From: Helicoverpa zea
Taxonomy: Eukaryota; Arthropoda; Insecta; Lepidoptera; Noctuidae
Direction: 5' to 3'
NCBI RefSeq assembly: GCF_022581195.2
Contig: NC_061471.1
Location: 1,240,001 to 1,304,000 of the forward strand
DNA length: 64,000 nucleotides
Part shown: in pieces, positions 12,126 through 25,540 of the stretch
Layout of the letters: every line of letters begins with the position of its first letter
How positions within the stretch are numbered: position 1 is the first letter of the stretch
Notes under the pieces: model-generated
The model's database searches: none
Told to the model about the DNA's origin: nothing
The model's input: the letters and a program-made list of their open reading frames with translations, nothing else
Made by a program: the position numbers and the translations under genes

Positions 12126-12764
12126 AATCCTCTATGTGTATTATAATACTATAGATTCTATGTTGTACATTTATTCTACACATTTAGGTATTTGTATGTT
12201 TATATAGATATAGATGTGATGATCTATAGATGCAGTTATTTTTTTTTAAGTTCCTAAAAACATATTTTATTTGTTTTAGAAAAAGAAAGCGTATGGTCAG
12301 CATGTAAGCCGCTCGCAATCGGGTTGCGTGCTTCACCGCGAGTGGGAGTCGGTCTTAATAAGCGCGGCTTATGTACTATAATAGCGCACTGACGCACTCT
12401 CGCTATTTATACGCCTGACCTGTAACTTTGACATTAGACTCTAAACGAACCAATGTTTTCATTGTCAAGTGGGTGGCTAGAAAGTTTGAGGAATTTTGGT
12501 AGACTGTAGCATGTAGGCGCTGATTGATAATGGGAGAAAGATACCTTCTGTTGGATCGACCAATCATTTGCATTATCTAATTCATCGAATCGCTGTGGTG
12601 TTTATGAATTCTTATATCTTCAAGTCTCGCTGCTCGGGAGACCTGAGAATACGTGAAGTCTATGTGTACGGAATAAGATCTTGAATTCCTGCCAACCCTC
12701 AAGTTATCCTTAAGCTCAGCTGCTGAACTATATTTAGACGAGTGACAAACAGACAAACACGCAT
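12126..12764. other. unassigned intronic DNA
   Basis: A moderately GC-rich patch at 12290-12420 is rich in GCGCGGCTT-like words; the rest is AT-rich. No gene signal is seen. Confidence 0.35.
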
Positions 12765-12769
12765 TTAAA

Positions 12770-13035
12770 TATGCTCCGGCATTAATGCGAGTGACCAGGG
12801 CGGCAGCTCCGCGCGGAGGTGTCCTCTATAATTTATTGATGCGGCGACGCGGCTAATGCAGCGGGCGACGCTGACTGATAGCGCTGCAGCGCGATATGAT
12901 ACCAGTGACGCGGTTAAGTGCGATCGCTTGTAACGCTGATACCGCATGGGATTCGCCCGGCCTACACTCCTCGCAGCTCGTGCGACCCTGGTACACGTGC
13001 CGAACACCGCACGGACTGTTCGATACTTTTTGGTC
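12770..13035. promoter_or_regulatory. CpG-rich island, possible conserved element
   Basis: CpG-rich DNA within AT-rich intron. It includes GACCAGGGCGGCAGC at 12793-12807 and, on the opposite strand, TACCAGGGT ending at 12993, so it carries two forms of the TACCAGG motif. The 93-aa minus-strand open frame is rich in Arg, Ala and Ser, resembles no family I know and lacks splice signals, so I treat it as composition-driven. A regulatory role is inferred. Confidence 0.3.
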
Positions 13036-13369
13036 TTGTCATCCACGTCTAAGGAGATAGATGTCTCTTGGTAGTTTTGTTGATTCTGCTAAGGCGTCAG
13101 TAGTGCGTAGGATAGTGTACCGTTGGCGTTGTCACTGCGAGTTTCAAATGTGACTGCAAGTGTTGCTTCAGAGATAGAGCGTAATTACACCCTTTCAATG
13201 TATGCAGACAGCGGTGGCGGAAGCAATCTTTCTCGCCCGCTTTATCTACCCTCATAACTCTCTCACACATGACGCATACCTATGTTCCTTTTCTTTTGAA
13301 ACTTTCGCTTCCATTATTTTTCGAACGCCAATAAACATACAAAAATCCCCGTATCCACACGTATCTTTT

Positions 13370-13570
13370 ATCATTTCCAGTGTTACGCGATCCGTGAGCA
13401 AATCCCCGTATCCGGGGATCGCGCCGGGGATCCGGTAATCCCGGTTAATAACGCCTAGCGAGGTCCCGATGCGTCCTCCGCCCCGCGCCCGAGCCTCACG
13501 CCCCGTAATCGAGAATTAGTTGGGAGTTATAATTGCCCGGTTATTATCAACATTGATTACGTTAGGATAT
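13370..13570. promoter_or_regulatory. GC-rich island with repeated CCGGGGATC words
   Basis: Two GGGGATC-type words at about 13414-13433 (TCCGGGGATCGCGCCGGGGA) precede a CpG-rich stretch (CCGCCCCGCGCCCGAGC) and an AT-rich segment with homeodomain-type TAAT cores (GAATTAG, TTATAATTG, TTATTATC). That layout is common in intronic enhancers. No coding frame is supported. Confidence 0.25.
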
Positions 13571-16439
13571 TGTTGGAGCCATTCCACGTTCTTTTATTCT
13601 GTAATTGGACGTCTTCTCGTTGGATGCTTAGTGAACACTCCTTAATGCTGAGGGGAAAGCTTTTTGTTAAATACGTTTTAAGTAACACAGCCTTTTAGTA
13701 GCAAGTTCGAATGATCTTAACAAAATGCAAAAGAAATGTATGCTTCATTTTGCCTCAAGTTGATTGTTTGTTTTCCCTTAAGGAAACAACCAAAATAGGG
13801 GGATAAAAATAAGAAGAAAATCCCGGAAAATTCACGAATAGTTCCCCAAACGTTACTACATAGGGCCCCATACAGTCGTGGAGGATTGCGGGGCTAATGA
13901 TTGTGCCGGCGGCGGGGGCTGCTACAAATCCCACCAATATGGAGTGCGGAAAATACCTGGAAAATGGGAATGTTATTTCCCTTCACATGTTACATTAGGG
14001 AGAATGTGTGTAACGACAAAGAAAATACTCCAAAACCGTCAGTACCGGCACTAAGTTGTTACTTTTAATTCACATCAACGTTTTTTATCACCGCAGTGTC
14101 TTTTGATCTCGGTCCATCTGTTCAGATTTCGTCGTAAGGGCTGGCCACACACGAACGTTTACGATTCCTAACAGTTTTACAGCCCGACAAACAAACAATC
14201 GGTTCCGAGCAACGCTGTAACCTGCTAAACGCTGGTATCAAAGTCAAAGCCGAATTTCTCGATTCCTAGTAACATAGCCAGAGATTATGTAAATAGAATT
14301 AAAATGATTGTTCTTTTCTGTTTAAAGCTGGTCAGTCAAACGTCGTTTCCGCGACACGGGAACCAAGGAGTTTCTATGAATAGGTGAGCGGAATGCGTCT
14401 TAAATCTTTACTTGTGCCGTTCGCCCGATAAAGGTAGTGGTGATTTACATTAAAAGTCTGGTAATGAAGAGAATGCCGCCATTGCGGGTTCGGTGGAACA
14501 TGAAATTTTCTATTGGGCCGGACAAAGGGCACGAATTAACGCGCCATTGTTCGCAGGACGGCCGCTGCGAGACCGCGATTAGTTCATTATTATTTAATTT
14601 TATGTGATACACTGAACATTGCTCGTCTACTTGTCTCTGGACGGATAATAATTGAGTTTTCAGGTGAATCATTTTACCCTATAATAGCTTGCCCCATTTT
14701 TGAGGTGTAGCAAAAAATTTACTAGTTTCACAATTAAGATCAAACATTTTTCTGAATGTAATTGTTCAGAAGCAAGTACCAGGGCGGAAGCATCAGACGG
14801 AGTTGTATTTGTTGTTGCAGCTATATCAAAGGACGAGGAGCGCAGCGTTCCCACTGTTCCGAGAATCAGTTCCGTTACAACCTGCTTTGTTACAGCTATA
14901 CATTAGCCCTTTCTATTTATGTTTTCCTAGCGTATTGTTGGGAAATCTACCGATATTTTTTCGGTGCTCACCGGAAAAATCGTCTTGTATTCGAAGAATT
15001 TCTTTGAACAGTTAACTGTGAGTTCCAAACTTATAAAGAACAACTATCAATAGAGGAGACTACTGAAAATTGTTCTATAATACAAGTTTCGTTTATTTAG
15101 TCACGTAGATAGTAAAAGTATTATCAAGCAATAAAATACGCATGTTTCTTCGAAAACTGATCACTAACAAAATCTTATATGATAGTACAATAAAATAACG
15201 TTGATCCAGCCATTGCTTAATTACCTCAAAGGAATACAATTGTTTGTATAGCATTATCACAAGATTAGCCGGGAGGCGAGCCTTGTAAAGATAACGCGAC
15301 TTCACGTCGACTACTTGTTTTAATTTCGTAAATGTTTAAAGAATTTAGATAACCCCGGCCTGAAGATTGCGGCCGACTTCACTTATCTGTGAATATCTTA
15401 ATTTTAATAGACGTGTATGTTTACTTAGTACATAAGCCGCTGGTCTCCCTTTTAGAGTAAGTACATGTTTGTCCATCGAGAGGTTGCAAACTTGATAGTA
15501 GCTTCTTTTTTCAGTCATCATCCTAAATGCTTATTTCACATCATCAACGAGAAAACATATGGTTTTTATACACCTGTATGTTCCTCCCATTACGCAAGCC
15601 CCGTAAATATGCGCTAGTTTATCACCTAAACAGATTGGCATCTATTTTCGATCACAGGAGCGGCAGAAAGCCATCAAACGGGCGACCTGTCCTCACAATT
15701 ACCAGGCAACCATGGCTGACGAAGATCCCATTTGTTGCTCTTTGATCTGCTGTCCAATTAATATATCTGCTACGCTCTCATTACGCCCTGGTATTTCTGT
15801 TTCGTGTCGCCTGGTGAAGCACTTCATTTTACCGACTGTTTGTTATGTGGGGGGTAATGTGTTTAATTATTGCAGTGCTAAGTTTTAGTTTGGATCGACA
15901 GGCAAGCAACAATGTTTTCAAGATCATAAATAGACTGTCAATGCTTGAGACAGAGTGAATCTTTCAATAGTTCAGTTTGCATAAGAGTAAAGTCTGACCG
16001 ACAGAAGGAAGGTATTTCTGGATTCCCCTATAATAAAGCAATGGACGTAGTTTCGCGTGCATCAATGTAATTGCTTTTAACACCACCACGCGCCGCCCCC
16101 TGTTTTGCCAAAATAACTAATTAATCAGAGTTACGTAACTTTCCTTCTGGGGTGGCCATCCCCAAAAATATTTGAAATATTACTGGAACCTCGTCAAATT
16201 ACTTCAGGCTTTAAGATAAACCACGATATCCACATTCCATTCCAATTTTAAATAAAACAAGTTATTTGATTACATGCACTTGAAATGCAGCCAATTCATA
16301 CGAGATGCTCGTTGTATGAATAATTTGATTTGCACTTTAATAATATAACTTCAGTCTGTCCCTTTAAGATAATCGCGAAGATAGCACTGACTTATGGTAT
16401 AAACAACAGAAGTACCAGGAGTCCATATCTAGCGAGTAG
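13571..16439. other. unassigned intronic DNA
   Basis: No exon or complete repeat is recognised. TACCAGG motifs lie at 14777 (extended to TACCAGGGCGGAAGC), 15700 and, on the minus strand, 15787-15793. Three overlapping frames at 14700-15015 are mutually exclusive and show no family signature. Confidence 0.35.
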
Positions 16440-16930
16440 GTGCACTGTTAATAAAGACGCTAAGCATCGCATGTCCGCGCGGCTAAAACGCTGGGCGTCG
16501 CCACCACGCCCCGCAGGCTTTTAGACCGCGCCAGCTCGAGACTTTACTGCTTTCGCGTTTTACGACCCGTCTCCGCATTTTGTTGCCACCAAAATTAGTT
16601 TCCACCGGCCATATTGCTAAACAGTGTGTTAAAAACCGTACAAATGCATCCCATCCCTCCCAAAAACACGTAATCCGCAAAGATAAATTGCCGCACCAGT
16701 GGAGTTAATAGAAGAATAATGAAACAATTATCTATATTGACGGGGTTTGCGTGTCCGTAGGTAGGTGCGAGAGGATCCCACGACACCCCACGCGCGTTAC
16801 CAGGGGTGCATAAGAAAAAAAAATGCCCCATACGAAAATAATTTTGATAGACACTTCGCGTGCGACCAGCAATTATGTTATGCGCGCTTGGTCGGCGGTA
16901 ATTCGAATTTAGCACATTATCGGAGCGTTA
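16440..16930. promoter_or_regulatory. GC/CpG-rich island
   Basis: Two CpG-rich blocks (16450-16610 and 16740-16920) flank an AT-rich spacer. The second contains CACGCGCGTTACCAGGGG, ending at 16805. The overlapping open frames at 16483-17010 on both strands are typical of GC-rich non-coding DNA, and none has splice signals or a known motif. This is a candidate enhancer or alternative promoter. Confidence 0.25.
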
Positions 16931-19900
16931 CCGATTATTTTCGAATAATAAATACCGAATCGATGCGTTCGCACCTTTTTTCTGTTACTTATGTCATTAT
17001 TATAAAATAGTTTACTTGGAACATATGTCGCTCATTAGTGATGGGGGAAGTTTGAAATTCGAGTTCGAATTTCAAAATTTCGGATTAGATATGGAAAGAT
17101 CCAGTGTTACTATCAGGTAGCACTGTGTAAATGTTGTCTTATAGCCGTGCGCAGACGTTTCTGATCTCAGAAGCAACATCCGGCGTTATCTAATCTACGG
17201 TCAGTGTTTGTGAAGGCACAGATGATATTCACCGAGATACGCCGCGGTTTATGTATCGAATATGTCCTCGCTGTACGTCACACGGAGCCGTCTTTTTGGT
17301 ACACATTTCACAATGAGATAACGCGACCGAGGCGCCACGCATGTCACCGTGGCTTATGGTGTTTTTGTTATAAGAAAAACAAAAACATTCTATAATGTAT
17401 GTAATAGATAAAAACGTGACGCCCACGGAACATTTCCGATACGTAACGACGTAAAGTCGCATTATTTACACTGTGGAGTATTGTTACAACAGATTACTGC
17501 AGTTACGTATTTGTCGAGCCCATTCACTTCATAAGTGGTTTTAAACAAACACCATTGAGTCGAGAACAGGGACCTCTTGTGCTGCCAAGCTGCCTCGGTA
17601 AATAACACTCGAGCTTGATATTTATTTAGAAAAATCTAATCTTGACGTGGAGTGTTTTATCTCCGTATCCGGTAAGATCTCGAAAGGTCCCAAAGTACTA
17701 AACACTCGAATGTTTATAAAAATTAAACATTCATGTGACAAACTTCGTGTGTTAGTTTTTCTCACGGAGCTGCTCATGCGCAAGAGTTGATGTTAGAAAT
17801 AGCTCAGTCGACATCTTTTGAAAACGAATTAATGTCAAATAACAAGATAGTCATTGGTTTCTAAACCAACAGATATCATTAATAAAATGTAGCTTTTAAA
17901 AATGCGGACGTCAAAGCATTTTCACGTTGATCTGAGACAGCAGAAATAATGAAGTACAAATGTCTACTTGTGTCTGTTCTATTAGGGAACATAACAAGAG
18001 CTCCAGCCGAGGAGGTTGCGTCGAAACACCAACAACATTAATTAAAACAAGTGACAGTTTCACACGACATTCATTAGGTATATCACGTCATTACTCATCC
18101 GATTCTATTTCCGATACTTATGAGTTTTTCGGCGCGGAGACGATGCCAAAACTCGTGTCCCACGTTCAACTTGACTGTTAATTAATTTTAACTGACGCAC
18201 ACAGCGAAACTTGGAATAGAATCCTCATACATAATAACATGTATGAATGGACTGTACCAACTTAAATGAGGTGCGTCTACGTTCTAACAAATATTGTCAT
18301 TTATCAAACCGAAAATTTCAGAGTCGAAAGTCGGCTCTCGGTTCATAGTGTCGCATCACTAGTCATTCAAAAGTGAGAATGCACGAAATCCAGACTGGGA
18401 TCGTTAGCGACTCGACACAAATTAAATTTACAATTGTATGTATCATAAATAAAACATAAAACACGCGCTATAAGATACAATTTGCTAAACTGTCGTCTAT
18501 ATTAGTATTCGACGGTCACGTCAAAATATTCAAATTGAATTGTGTCTCGTCATCGGAATACGAATGAATCGAGTCAGATTGTGACGTGGTTGCACCGAGT
18601 TAGCCGCTCTAGTGTTGTATCGATTTTGGAATCGATTATTCGCTATTGTTTGTGACGCTTTGGGATTATGTGTTGTTTTTTCAAGCGTAGTTGCGTATCG
18701 TGAATTATGATGTGAATATTAATCGAGTAGGATGTTTTTTTAATGACATTGTAGATTGCGAGCTGTTTTTTAATTCGTTTTGTATGTTTGCATGTCCAAA
18801 CGTTTCGTAATGGGTTTTCTGTTTGGCACAAGTTGAATTGTTTTAACATCTTCGAAATCTTTTTGCTGTTTAAAAAGAGTAGTCAGCCAGCATGCAATTT
18901 GCGAGATTTTTATACAGGGTGAAAATGTCGTCTCAAAGTATCAAGATTATCATGTTTTGTATTAAAAAATGTAAGAAAATAAGGTATAAAAAATGTTGAG
19001 TTACCATAAAGCTGTCTGCGAGAAGATTCGTATGGGGTACTTTTGCATAATCGCGTTGTACCCCGGGGGCGGCCGGGGAACGCAAAAATCGGCTAACAAA
19101 GTAACACTCCGCTCAAGTGTCGCCAAGTGGCGGTCTTCAATTCGATTACCGACTAGTGCCGGGGGGACTCGACTCTAAATAACTTAACTTGGTTTGCTCG
19201 AGTGCTCGATTATTCGATTTAGCCGCGATTACAATGCGTAAGTGTCGTTGAGAGTTTAGAAATGCGGTTTTGAAGTTTTTGTGGCCACATTTTATAGTAT
19301 TCGGCTTTTTGGGTGATTGACACGATCGTGTGAAGGACAAAGTTCTTTATTTGTAGCCATTTATATTTGCAGGTGTAACGCAGTGATTATATTTGTATCG
19401 TTGATAAAGATTTGTATTCATGTTGTTTAGCATTTTATTGCTGTTTATACGGCATGTTTGCTAACTGATATTTGGTAGTATAAAGTGGGATTTTACATAG
19501 ATTTTGGAAAACTGAATGTAAAACGGGATTGACAGACGGTCTATTGCTTATTAATGTTTTTTGAAGATGTCATGTATAACAGTAGTTTTTTGCTCAGACA
19601 GATAAAATCACCTACACATCTCAAAATTAACATGTGCAAAATTGTTCAAGGTTATAAAATGTCCCAATCAGCACTCAAAATTTCAGAGCCATAAGCCTTA
19701 TCAAAGCTGAACTTGAAGCAAACAAATGTTTACATTCACCTGAATTCACCCCATGGATAATTACAGTCTGTCTGGCAAGACGGTGCCACGCCATAGGCAC
19801 AACATACCAATATACACATGCTATGGTTAGGGCTGGCGTGGTTCACCCTTCAGTTATTTTCAGGAGAAATAGTATTATTGAAGTTGTACTTTTTTTAGAA

Positions 19901-20039
19901 GTTGATGAATGAAGATAATATTATAGTAATAGAAGTCCATGGCAGTGAGAATTAGCTTATCACAAAAGCATGAAAAATTATGGTGCCTAATATAAATTGT
20001 CATTAGAATTGAAAATACATATTTACCAAACGAGACCTC
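16931..20039. other. unassigned intronic DNA
   Basis: AT-rich, with only minor structure: GAAATTCGAGTTCGAATTTC at about 17054-17073 is an imperfect palindrome, and GGATTGACAG near 19526 is one base from the Exd-Hth composite site. No exon, complete mobile element or RNA gene is recognised. Confidence 0.35.
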
Positions 20040-20300
20040 TCTGACAAAACTATGTTACTTGACTGTCGTTTTTCTTCGCTCAGGCTCTTACCCTGAAATA
20101 TTCGCTGCAGCCCTACAGTCCCCCATCTGATACGAGGCATAGAGAACCTTAAGAGCCCATGATGCCCCGTCAGACGTCGAGACGCCGATGTATAAAATCT
20201 GTATGAGAGAGCGTTAAATAAAGCCCAAATGGGCCATAAAACACTCTGGCTTCCTTTACGGGTCTCTCATCTTTGTTTAGGGCCAACTAGCGAGCTATCT
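20040..20300. promoter_or_regulatory. moderately GC-rich intronic block
   Basis: A block of higher complexity and GC than its flanks, containing CCCCATCTGATACGAGGC, GTCAGACGTCGAGACGCC and the inverted pair GCCCAAATGGGC near 20224-20235. This texture is typical of conserved non-coding elements, but conservation cannot be tested here. Confidence 0.2.
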
Positions 20301-20875
20301 CGATTAAGGACCTATCTTTGTATTTTTGTTGCGTATTGTTCGCAGTATCGTAAAGTTTTGAAATTTTTTGATGGAGTTTTTTAAATTGATGTGCCGTTTT
20401 TAAAAGTATGTATGAAAAAGTAGATTGTAAAGATACAACAAAGCAATAGATAATGATTCAACTAAAGAAAATCGACCATTTTCTATGATTACCGGTGCTT
20501 TATGTAGCATGGCGTGATGCAATTATGCACGTATTCCTGTACACATGAAACGTGCAGTCCATAAAACATAACGAGTTTTACCAATTATGCTATCGAAATA
20601 ACACAGCGGAATGAATTTTCCTAATAAACATTAAATTCATCGTCCAAGAGAAATTAGGGCTAAGGAACAATAGGGAAAACTTGGTGACAATAGACCAACA
20701 AGAGATCTCTTGTCTTTATTTAATCATCGTACAATTGAATCGTCCCGTTCTATGGCTTGACAAATTCGCACGCCCCCGACATTGCCTTAAACGCGCACTT
20801 AACTCGTACCCTTTCCGTCTTTCACCCTCGGACGCCTCCATTCTTTTTATATCGCAACTTTATTAACGCATAAAG
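20301..20875. other. unassigned AT-rich intronic DNA
   Basis: Nothing recognised. The 61-aa frame at 20681-20866 has no family signature or splice context. Confidence 0.35.
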
Positions 20876-20879
20876 GTCT

Positions 20880-21040
20880 GCTGATGGGCCCTTTAAGAAT
20901 TAGGATGCGTCCCGTGGCCGGGCGTTAGGCTCACTCGAGCCGAACAAATGGAGTGTCGGAACTTAGGCCGACTGCGAATACGTCCGCGCGGGATTGCACT
21001 GTCCCATCCCTATTCGCAATTAAACAGGCCGTTATCACGT
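20880..21040. promoter_or_regulatory. GC-rich intronic block
   Basis: A short GC/CpG-rich stretch (GTCCCGTGGCCGGGCG, ATACGTCCGCGCGGGATTGC) with abrupt AT-rich borders. No coding frame is supported. It is a candidate conserved non-coding element on texture alone. Confidence 0.2.
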
Positions 21041-22195
21041 TGTTCCAAATTTGAATTTGCGTGTACTGATTTGGTGGTTTCGTTATAATCGGCCATTCGC
21101 TGCGATTTTAGATGCAAAACTTTTTAGTTACTCGACTTTTGCACGCGATCAAATTCACAAGTTTTTTTTTTCTGTTAAAACTTACAGGAACGGGAAACGA
21201 GGTATTTTTTTCTATTACGAATGTAATACACCAAATAATGGGGGAAAAACGTATCTCAATACGAGTATCGACGTTGTGAAAGCAATCGGATTTACATGTC
21301 TACCGACGCCGTACTAAAACGAAATCATGAATGAAGCGCAGTATAGGAAACCCAAAACATTATCCTTATGCTCCCATTTTACGACCTTTACCCCCATCGA
21401 GTCGAAAGGGTCACATCGGTACGACACGCTGTAAAACAGTCCCCGTCTCGCTCCCGCACGTTACTTACTCGTAAAACCGAAAGAGATAATCACGAAGATG
21501 AGTCGAAAATTATTTTTTTTATTATCACCATCGGCGGTGCTCTTTTATTTCCTTTTTACGGTCCGAGTACCTCATAAAAAGACAATAAACTTACTATTTA
21601 CAGACCATCAGGAAATTGTTAGCCGAAGAGGTCTCTTTACGACACATGTTAGCCTGGTGCGGCCCAGTCCCACTGATGCACTCTTTACGATTGGCGCGCA
21701 CTAAAATGTTACGCGAATGATACATTTTTATCTCCCATAAGTGTATATCACGCCATGAAATAAACCGCAGAATGTTTACTGAACCATGAATACTAAAACG
21801 CTAGTACACTATTAAAGAAATGTCCTCAAGCCGCTATTAGAAACGTCTCCGTCCCGCAAGCCTCGGTTACGGGTTAACTCGCTAACCAGGAGCAAATTAC
21901 CAGGAGTAAATATCTCCACACATTACCAGAAGATCATAAAATCATAGACGTGTTAAAAACCATAAAGTAAAGGAGCTATCGGAAGCTCTCGAGCGCTCTT
22001 CAACTTTATTATTGGGGAATTTCGTCAAGAGTTTTAATAATAGTTATTAAAACGGCTGCCCGTGTTACCTAATACATCAGTAAAGTGCTCTTTTTATGAT
22101 TTAACACTGATTCGCCCCGATATTACCGGCTATAAATTATAGCCGGGATTACCGGCTAAATTGTTTTATGATATGTTTTCATAGTTTACGACTGC
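21041..22195. other. unassigned intronic DNA
   Basis: A TACCAGGAGTAAAT motif lies at 21898, and the inverted words TACCGGCTATAAATTATAGC sit at 22124-22143. The open frames at 21051-21704 overlap in different phases and are not convincing genes. Confidence 0.35.
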
Positions 22196-22199
22196 AATG

Positions 22200-22660
22200 T
22201 TTTTTGTAATGCTTGATCGGTGACGTCACGAGGAAAAGTATGTCGAGCGATGATCGTCATTGTAGGAAGGATACAGTGCGCGCTCGCCGGCGATTATGTA
22301 AAGTGAGCGATTTACTTATTCGTGTTAGTTTGCAATAATAGCGCCGTTTACATTGGGGTTTTGTAATATCTGCGCGGAGGGGCGGCGGAGGGCGCGGAGG
22401 GGGCTCCACGATTTCAATATTGTGAATTCCGGCGATGTTCTCGCAGTGCGTGTAATGAATTTCGGGATTGTCTTGTGGTTTTTCGGTTTCAACCCTCGGC
22501 CCGTCGACTATTTACTTTCACTCTATTGGATGAGCTTACATTATGTAAAAGACGGCTCGTATCGAACTTTTAATAACGATCGACAAATTCTTCGGTTGAT
22601 TTTTTCGTGAGCGGAACACATCGAGCGAGGTACGCGTCGCCGCATGGCACCGGAACGTAG
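22200..22660. promoter_or_regulatory. CpG-rich island, purine-rich core
   Basis: Contains a purine/GC tract (GCGGAGGGGCGGCGGAGGGC at about 22374-22393) and dispersed CG words in otherwise AT-rich intron. It could be a regulatory island or unannotated transcript start. No TATA box or initiator can be assigned, and the 85-aa frame crossing it lacks family features. Confidence 0.25.
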
Positions 22661-23107
22661 TTATACCGAAATATATGATAATAAGGGGTGGTATTATTTA
22701 GGTCCGGCCATTCCTATGATAAAATTGAACCAGTGATATTTGCCCGCAAACAATTCCCATGGAGATTTCGGTCTTGTTTCTGGGGTTAAATCTGTGCACG
22801 GGGATGATATACGGATGGGCTGCGGCCCCGCTAGATTTTCCTTTTGCGAAAAATATCGTACAAACGGAAAGAAATACGCGTCCGGATCATAATACGGTCA
22901 AATATTGTCGTTCGTATGCGGATATCCGGGAGAAAACCGCATATTATACTGTTTTTTGCGTCAGCATTTCTTATGTACGGATCGTATAATTTGGTGGAAT
23001 TTACCGTGGTCGTTACGTCCTTTTTATTTGACAAAAAAGTCTATGTCAAAGCCGTGATTACACCGTAAATAAGTTTGATATGACAGCCATATTCTCTTCA
23101 TGTGGTT
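22661..23107. other. unassigned intronic DNA
   Basis: Overlapping short frames occur on both strands at 22759-23068, in a stretch with many ATACGG/CCGGAT words. I see no recognised gene or repeat. The segment ends at the target duplication of the following hAT element. Confidence 0.35.
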
Positions 23108-23115
23108 GCTGCTTC

Positions 23116-24343
23116 TAGTGTTGCCCAAATTCAGTCTTGGTCTTGCAGTCTTGGTCTTGTTCTTGCGTTTTTGCAAGACCAAGACCAAGAACAAGACCGC
23201 GTATTTTTAGCAAGACCAAGACCAAGACTGACCGTGCAAGACTTGAGCAAGAACAAGACATAGCCTGCAAGACTCTTGCGTCTTGCAGCTAGGACTTAGC
23301 GCTATTTCACTGAGTAGTTAGGTGTAACAGTTCGGTGTATAGGTAGGTACGCTTAGGAATTCTATGAGACGCAAAAAACTGTATCAAAGAATATGAAAAA
23401 CTGGACCTATGCGCATTACGACTAATACCATAAACATAGCGAATAAAAAAATATCTATAATCAAACTGAGTGCATGCATAGTTATGTTTTAACCATCGGC
23501 ACTTTGATAATGCGGCATCAAAGGTTTTGTACTTACTTCTCAAAGAAATTTGCCGCTTTTCGGAAGTACATGGTTATGATACACGCGCCGGCGGCTTCTT
23601 TTGAAATCTACAACAATCGTTGCCGCCACGCCGAAATCATAACATTTGACACTATTTGATTGCCGCCATAGGGCGTAGGTATACTCATGCAAAATAATTT
23701 CCTAGTAGAGTACCTACAGGTGTTCCAAAGAATAAATAAGTTTCAGAGTGCTTAGAATGAAAATGAATACATTATACTGATCACGCAAGTAGTATTATGA
23801 TTAGGATAAAATGGTAAGGATAGGTAGTAGATGTCATATTAATTCATTCTAGTAAGTATATATTATAATATTGATTACTTATATGGTTTTAAACTAATTA
23901 CTTAGGTACTATTATTGTACATTTAGTCATTATATTTCTTACATTTTTTACATGTTTTAGCAAATGTAAGCTTATAAATCATAAATGTTTATTAAGAAAC
24001 AGTTACTTCCATGGAAAACGACATATAGGTCAGTTGATTTTTCGAATTTCTTATCAAATCTTCAGTTATTTATTAATCTGCTTGATCTTTATATGGCTAT
24101 GTTAATTCAAGCTCACAATGTTCCAATTCTAATACGTTTTTCTAAGATTTAAAGTAAACTTTAATAAATAGTAATAGAATAATAGGTAATTGCAAGACTT
24201 GCAAGACTCTTGCTGCAAGACCAAGACCAAGACCAAGACTGGGAGCGCAAGACCAAGACCAAGACCAAGACCAGGTGTATTGGCGCAAGACCAAGACCAA
24301 GACTGGCTAAGTCTCGTCTTGTTCTTGCATTTGGGCAACACTA
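23116..24343. mobile_element. non-autonomous hAT element with subterminal arrays
   Basis: A 1228-bp element with perfect 15-bp terminal inverted repeats, TAGTGTTGCCCAAAT at 23116-23130 and its complement at 24329-24343. It is flanked by a perfect 8-bp target duplication, GCTGCTTC, at 23108-23115 and 24344-24351. The 8-bp duplication and TAGTGTTG terminus are hAT-superfamily features. Just inside each end are arrays of CAAGACCAAGAC/GTCTTGGTCTTG words in both orientations (about 23133-23290 and 24192-24325), resembling subterminal transposase-binding repeats. The roughly 900-bp AT-rich centre encodes no transposase, so movement would need help from another copy. The 70-aa frame at the right end is only a translation of the array. 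Confidence 0.88.
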
Positions 24344-24351
24344 GCTGCTTC

Positions 24352-25540
24352 TAATACGATAGTGAATAGACAGTTTTTTTCCATAAGTATGACAGATATT
24401 GAAGAAACTCAAGTAAGGAAGGAATTGGATGGTAATAAGCAGAATATTTGCATGTCATAATAACGCTTGCGAATGAGTTACGAAATCGAACACAAGAATG
24501 AAGAAAGAAACTACATTAATCGTGTTCTGCCTCCTTAACCTTCAAAGGCGTTAAGAGCGAGCCTCTCTTAATTACCAGGGCAGTATAGACGGACGGATAT
24601 TAAAAATTGTCAGCATTAAAGATGAAATTCAAAAATAGAAGTTAATTTTTTAACGTTCGCCGCTCGGTAGTTCGGTTTACGGGCTGCGGTCGCGCCCGAG
24701 GCGCGGACCGTTCTAATTAAAATCGCTACGTTTTCTGTGGTATTCATTTTCATCCTTTAAAGCTCTTTTTGTTGCTCCCACCCTGGTTAGGTTACGTTAT
24801 TGTTGTGGCTTGTAACTAATTTACATGTTAATGAGATGTTTGTTGTGTTTATGCCGATAGTTGGCTTAATAATTTTATACGTTCGCATTATTAGTTTCCT
24901 GAATGGGTTCTGTTAGCTGTTTCTCTTTTTTGCGCAACGGAATCAACGTTTTTATTAAAATAGCTTATTGTTAGTGCTTTTGTTTCAATAAGACAGTTGT
25001 TTAGACGAAATACTGCAGTTTAACCTGAGTAGAATGCGAGTCAAACAGCCGGCGCTCATAACTTTAAGGAGTAGTATTATTTTTTCGAGTTATTTGTTTT
25101 AACATTCCTAATGTTCATTAGCATTTATTACAATGCTAACCGGGGTAGCTTGAGCGCGCACGGCCGGCCGAGGCAGAGCCTTTGTTTCGTCCATTACGTA
25201 TGCAAATGATGTTCAAGTACCACCTGTACGCTTATGTTAGCCTGGTAAACAATCGCTAGGTGGAAATGGGAAGACATTTTTTTTGTCTTCGAGCTACCGG
25301 AGTTACCTTTGTGGACATCCATTGTTGGTGTTGTTAACGGAATTTAGAAGATCAGGGGGAAAATGCAAGGTAATTTGTAAGAGCTACCGAGATAATGTTA
25401 CTGCTACCTATCTTTAAAGTCACTGACGAAATAACGTAAAACCCGAGCCGACGAGAAATGGTAAAGGCTTGTCATAAGTAGGTACCTACGGCAGTGAATG
25501 CTAGCACACATAAGGAGCAAGTAGGCAATTGAAAGAGAAA
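24352..25540. other. unassigned intronic DNA
   Basis: A TACCAGGGCAG motif lies at 24573, CpG-rich words at 24660-24720 and 25150-25200 (GGCCGGCCGAGG), and CCTGGTA at 25241. No exon or complete repeat is seen. Confidence 0.35.

Noticed and set aside
12765..13046. 93-codon minus-strand ORF in a GC-rich block, considered as an exon
   Set aside because: It is Arg/Ala/Ser-rich with no domain and no acceptor/donor pair, and better explained by CpG-rich composition.
24129..24341. Minus-strand ORF with a Leu-Gly/Leu-Val repeat
   Set aside because: It is a direct translation of the CAAGACCAAGAC subterminal array of the hAT element.
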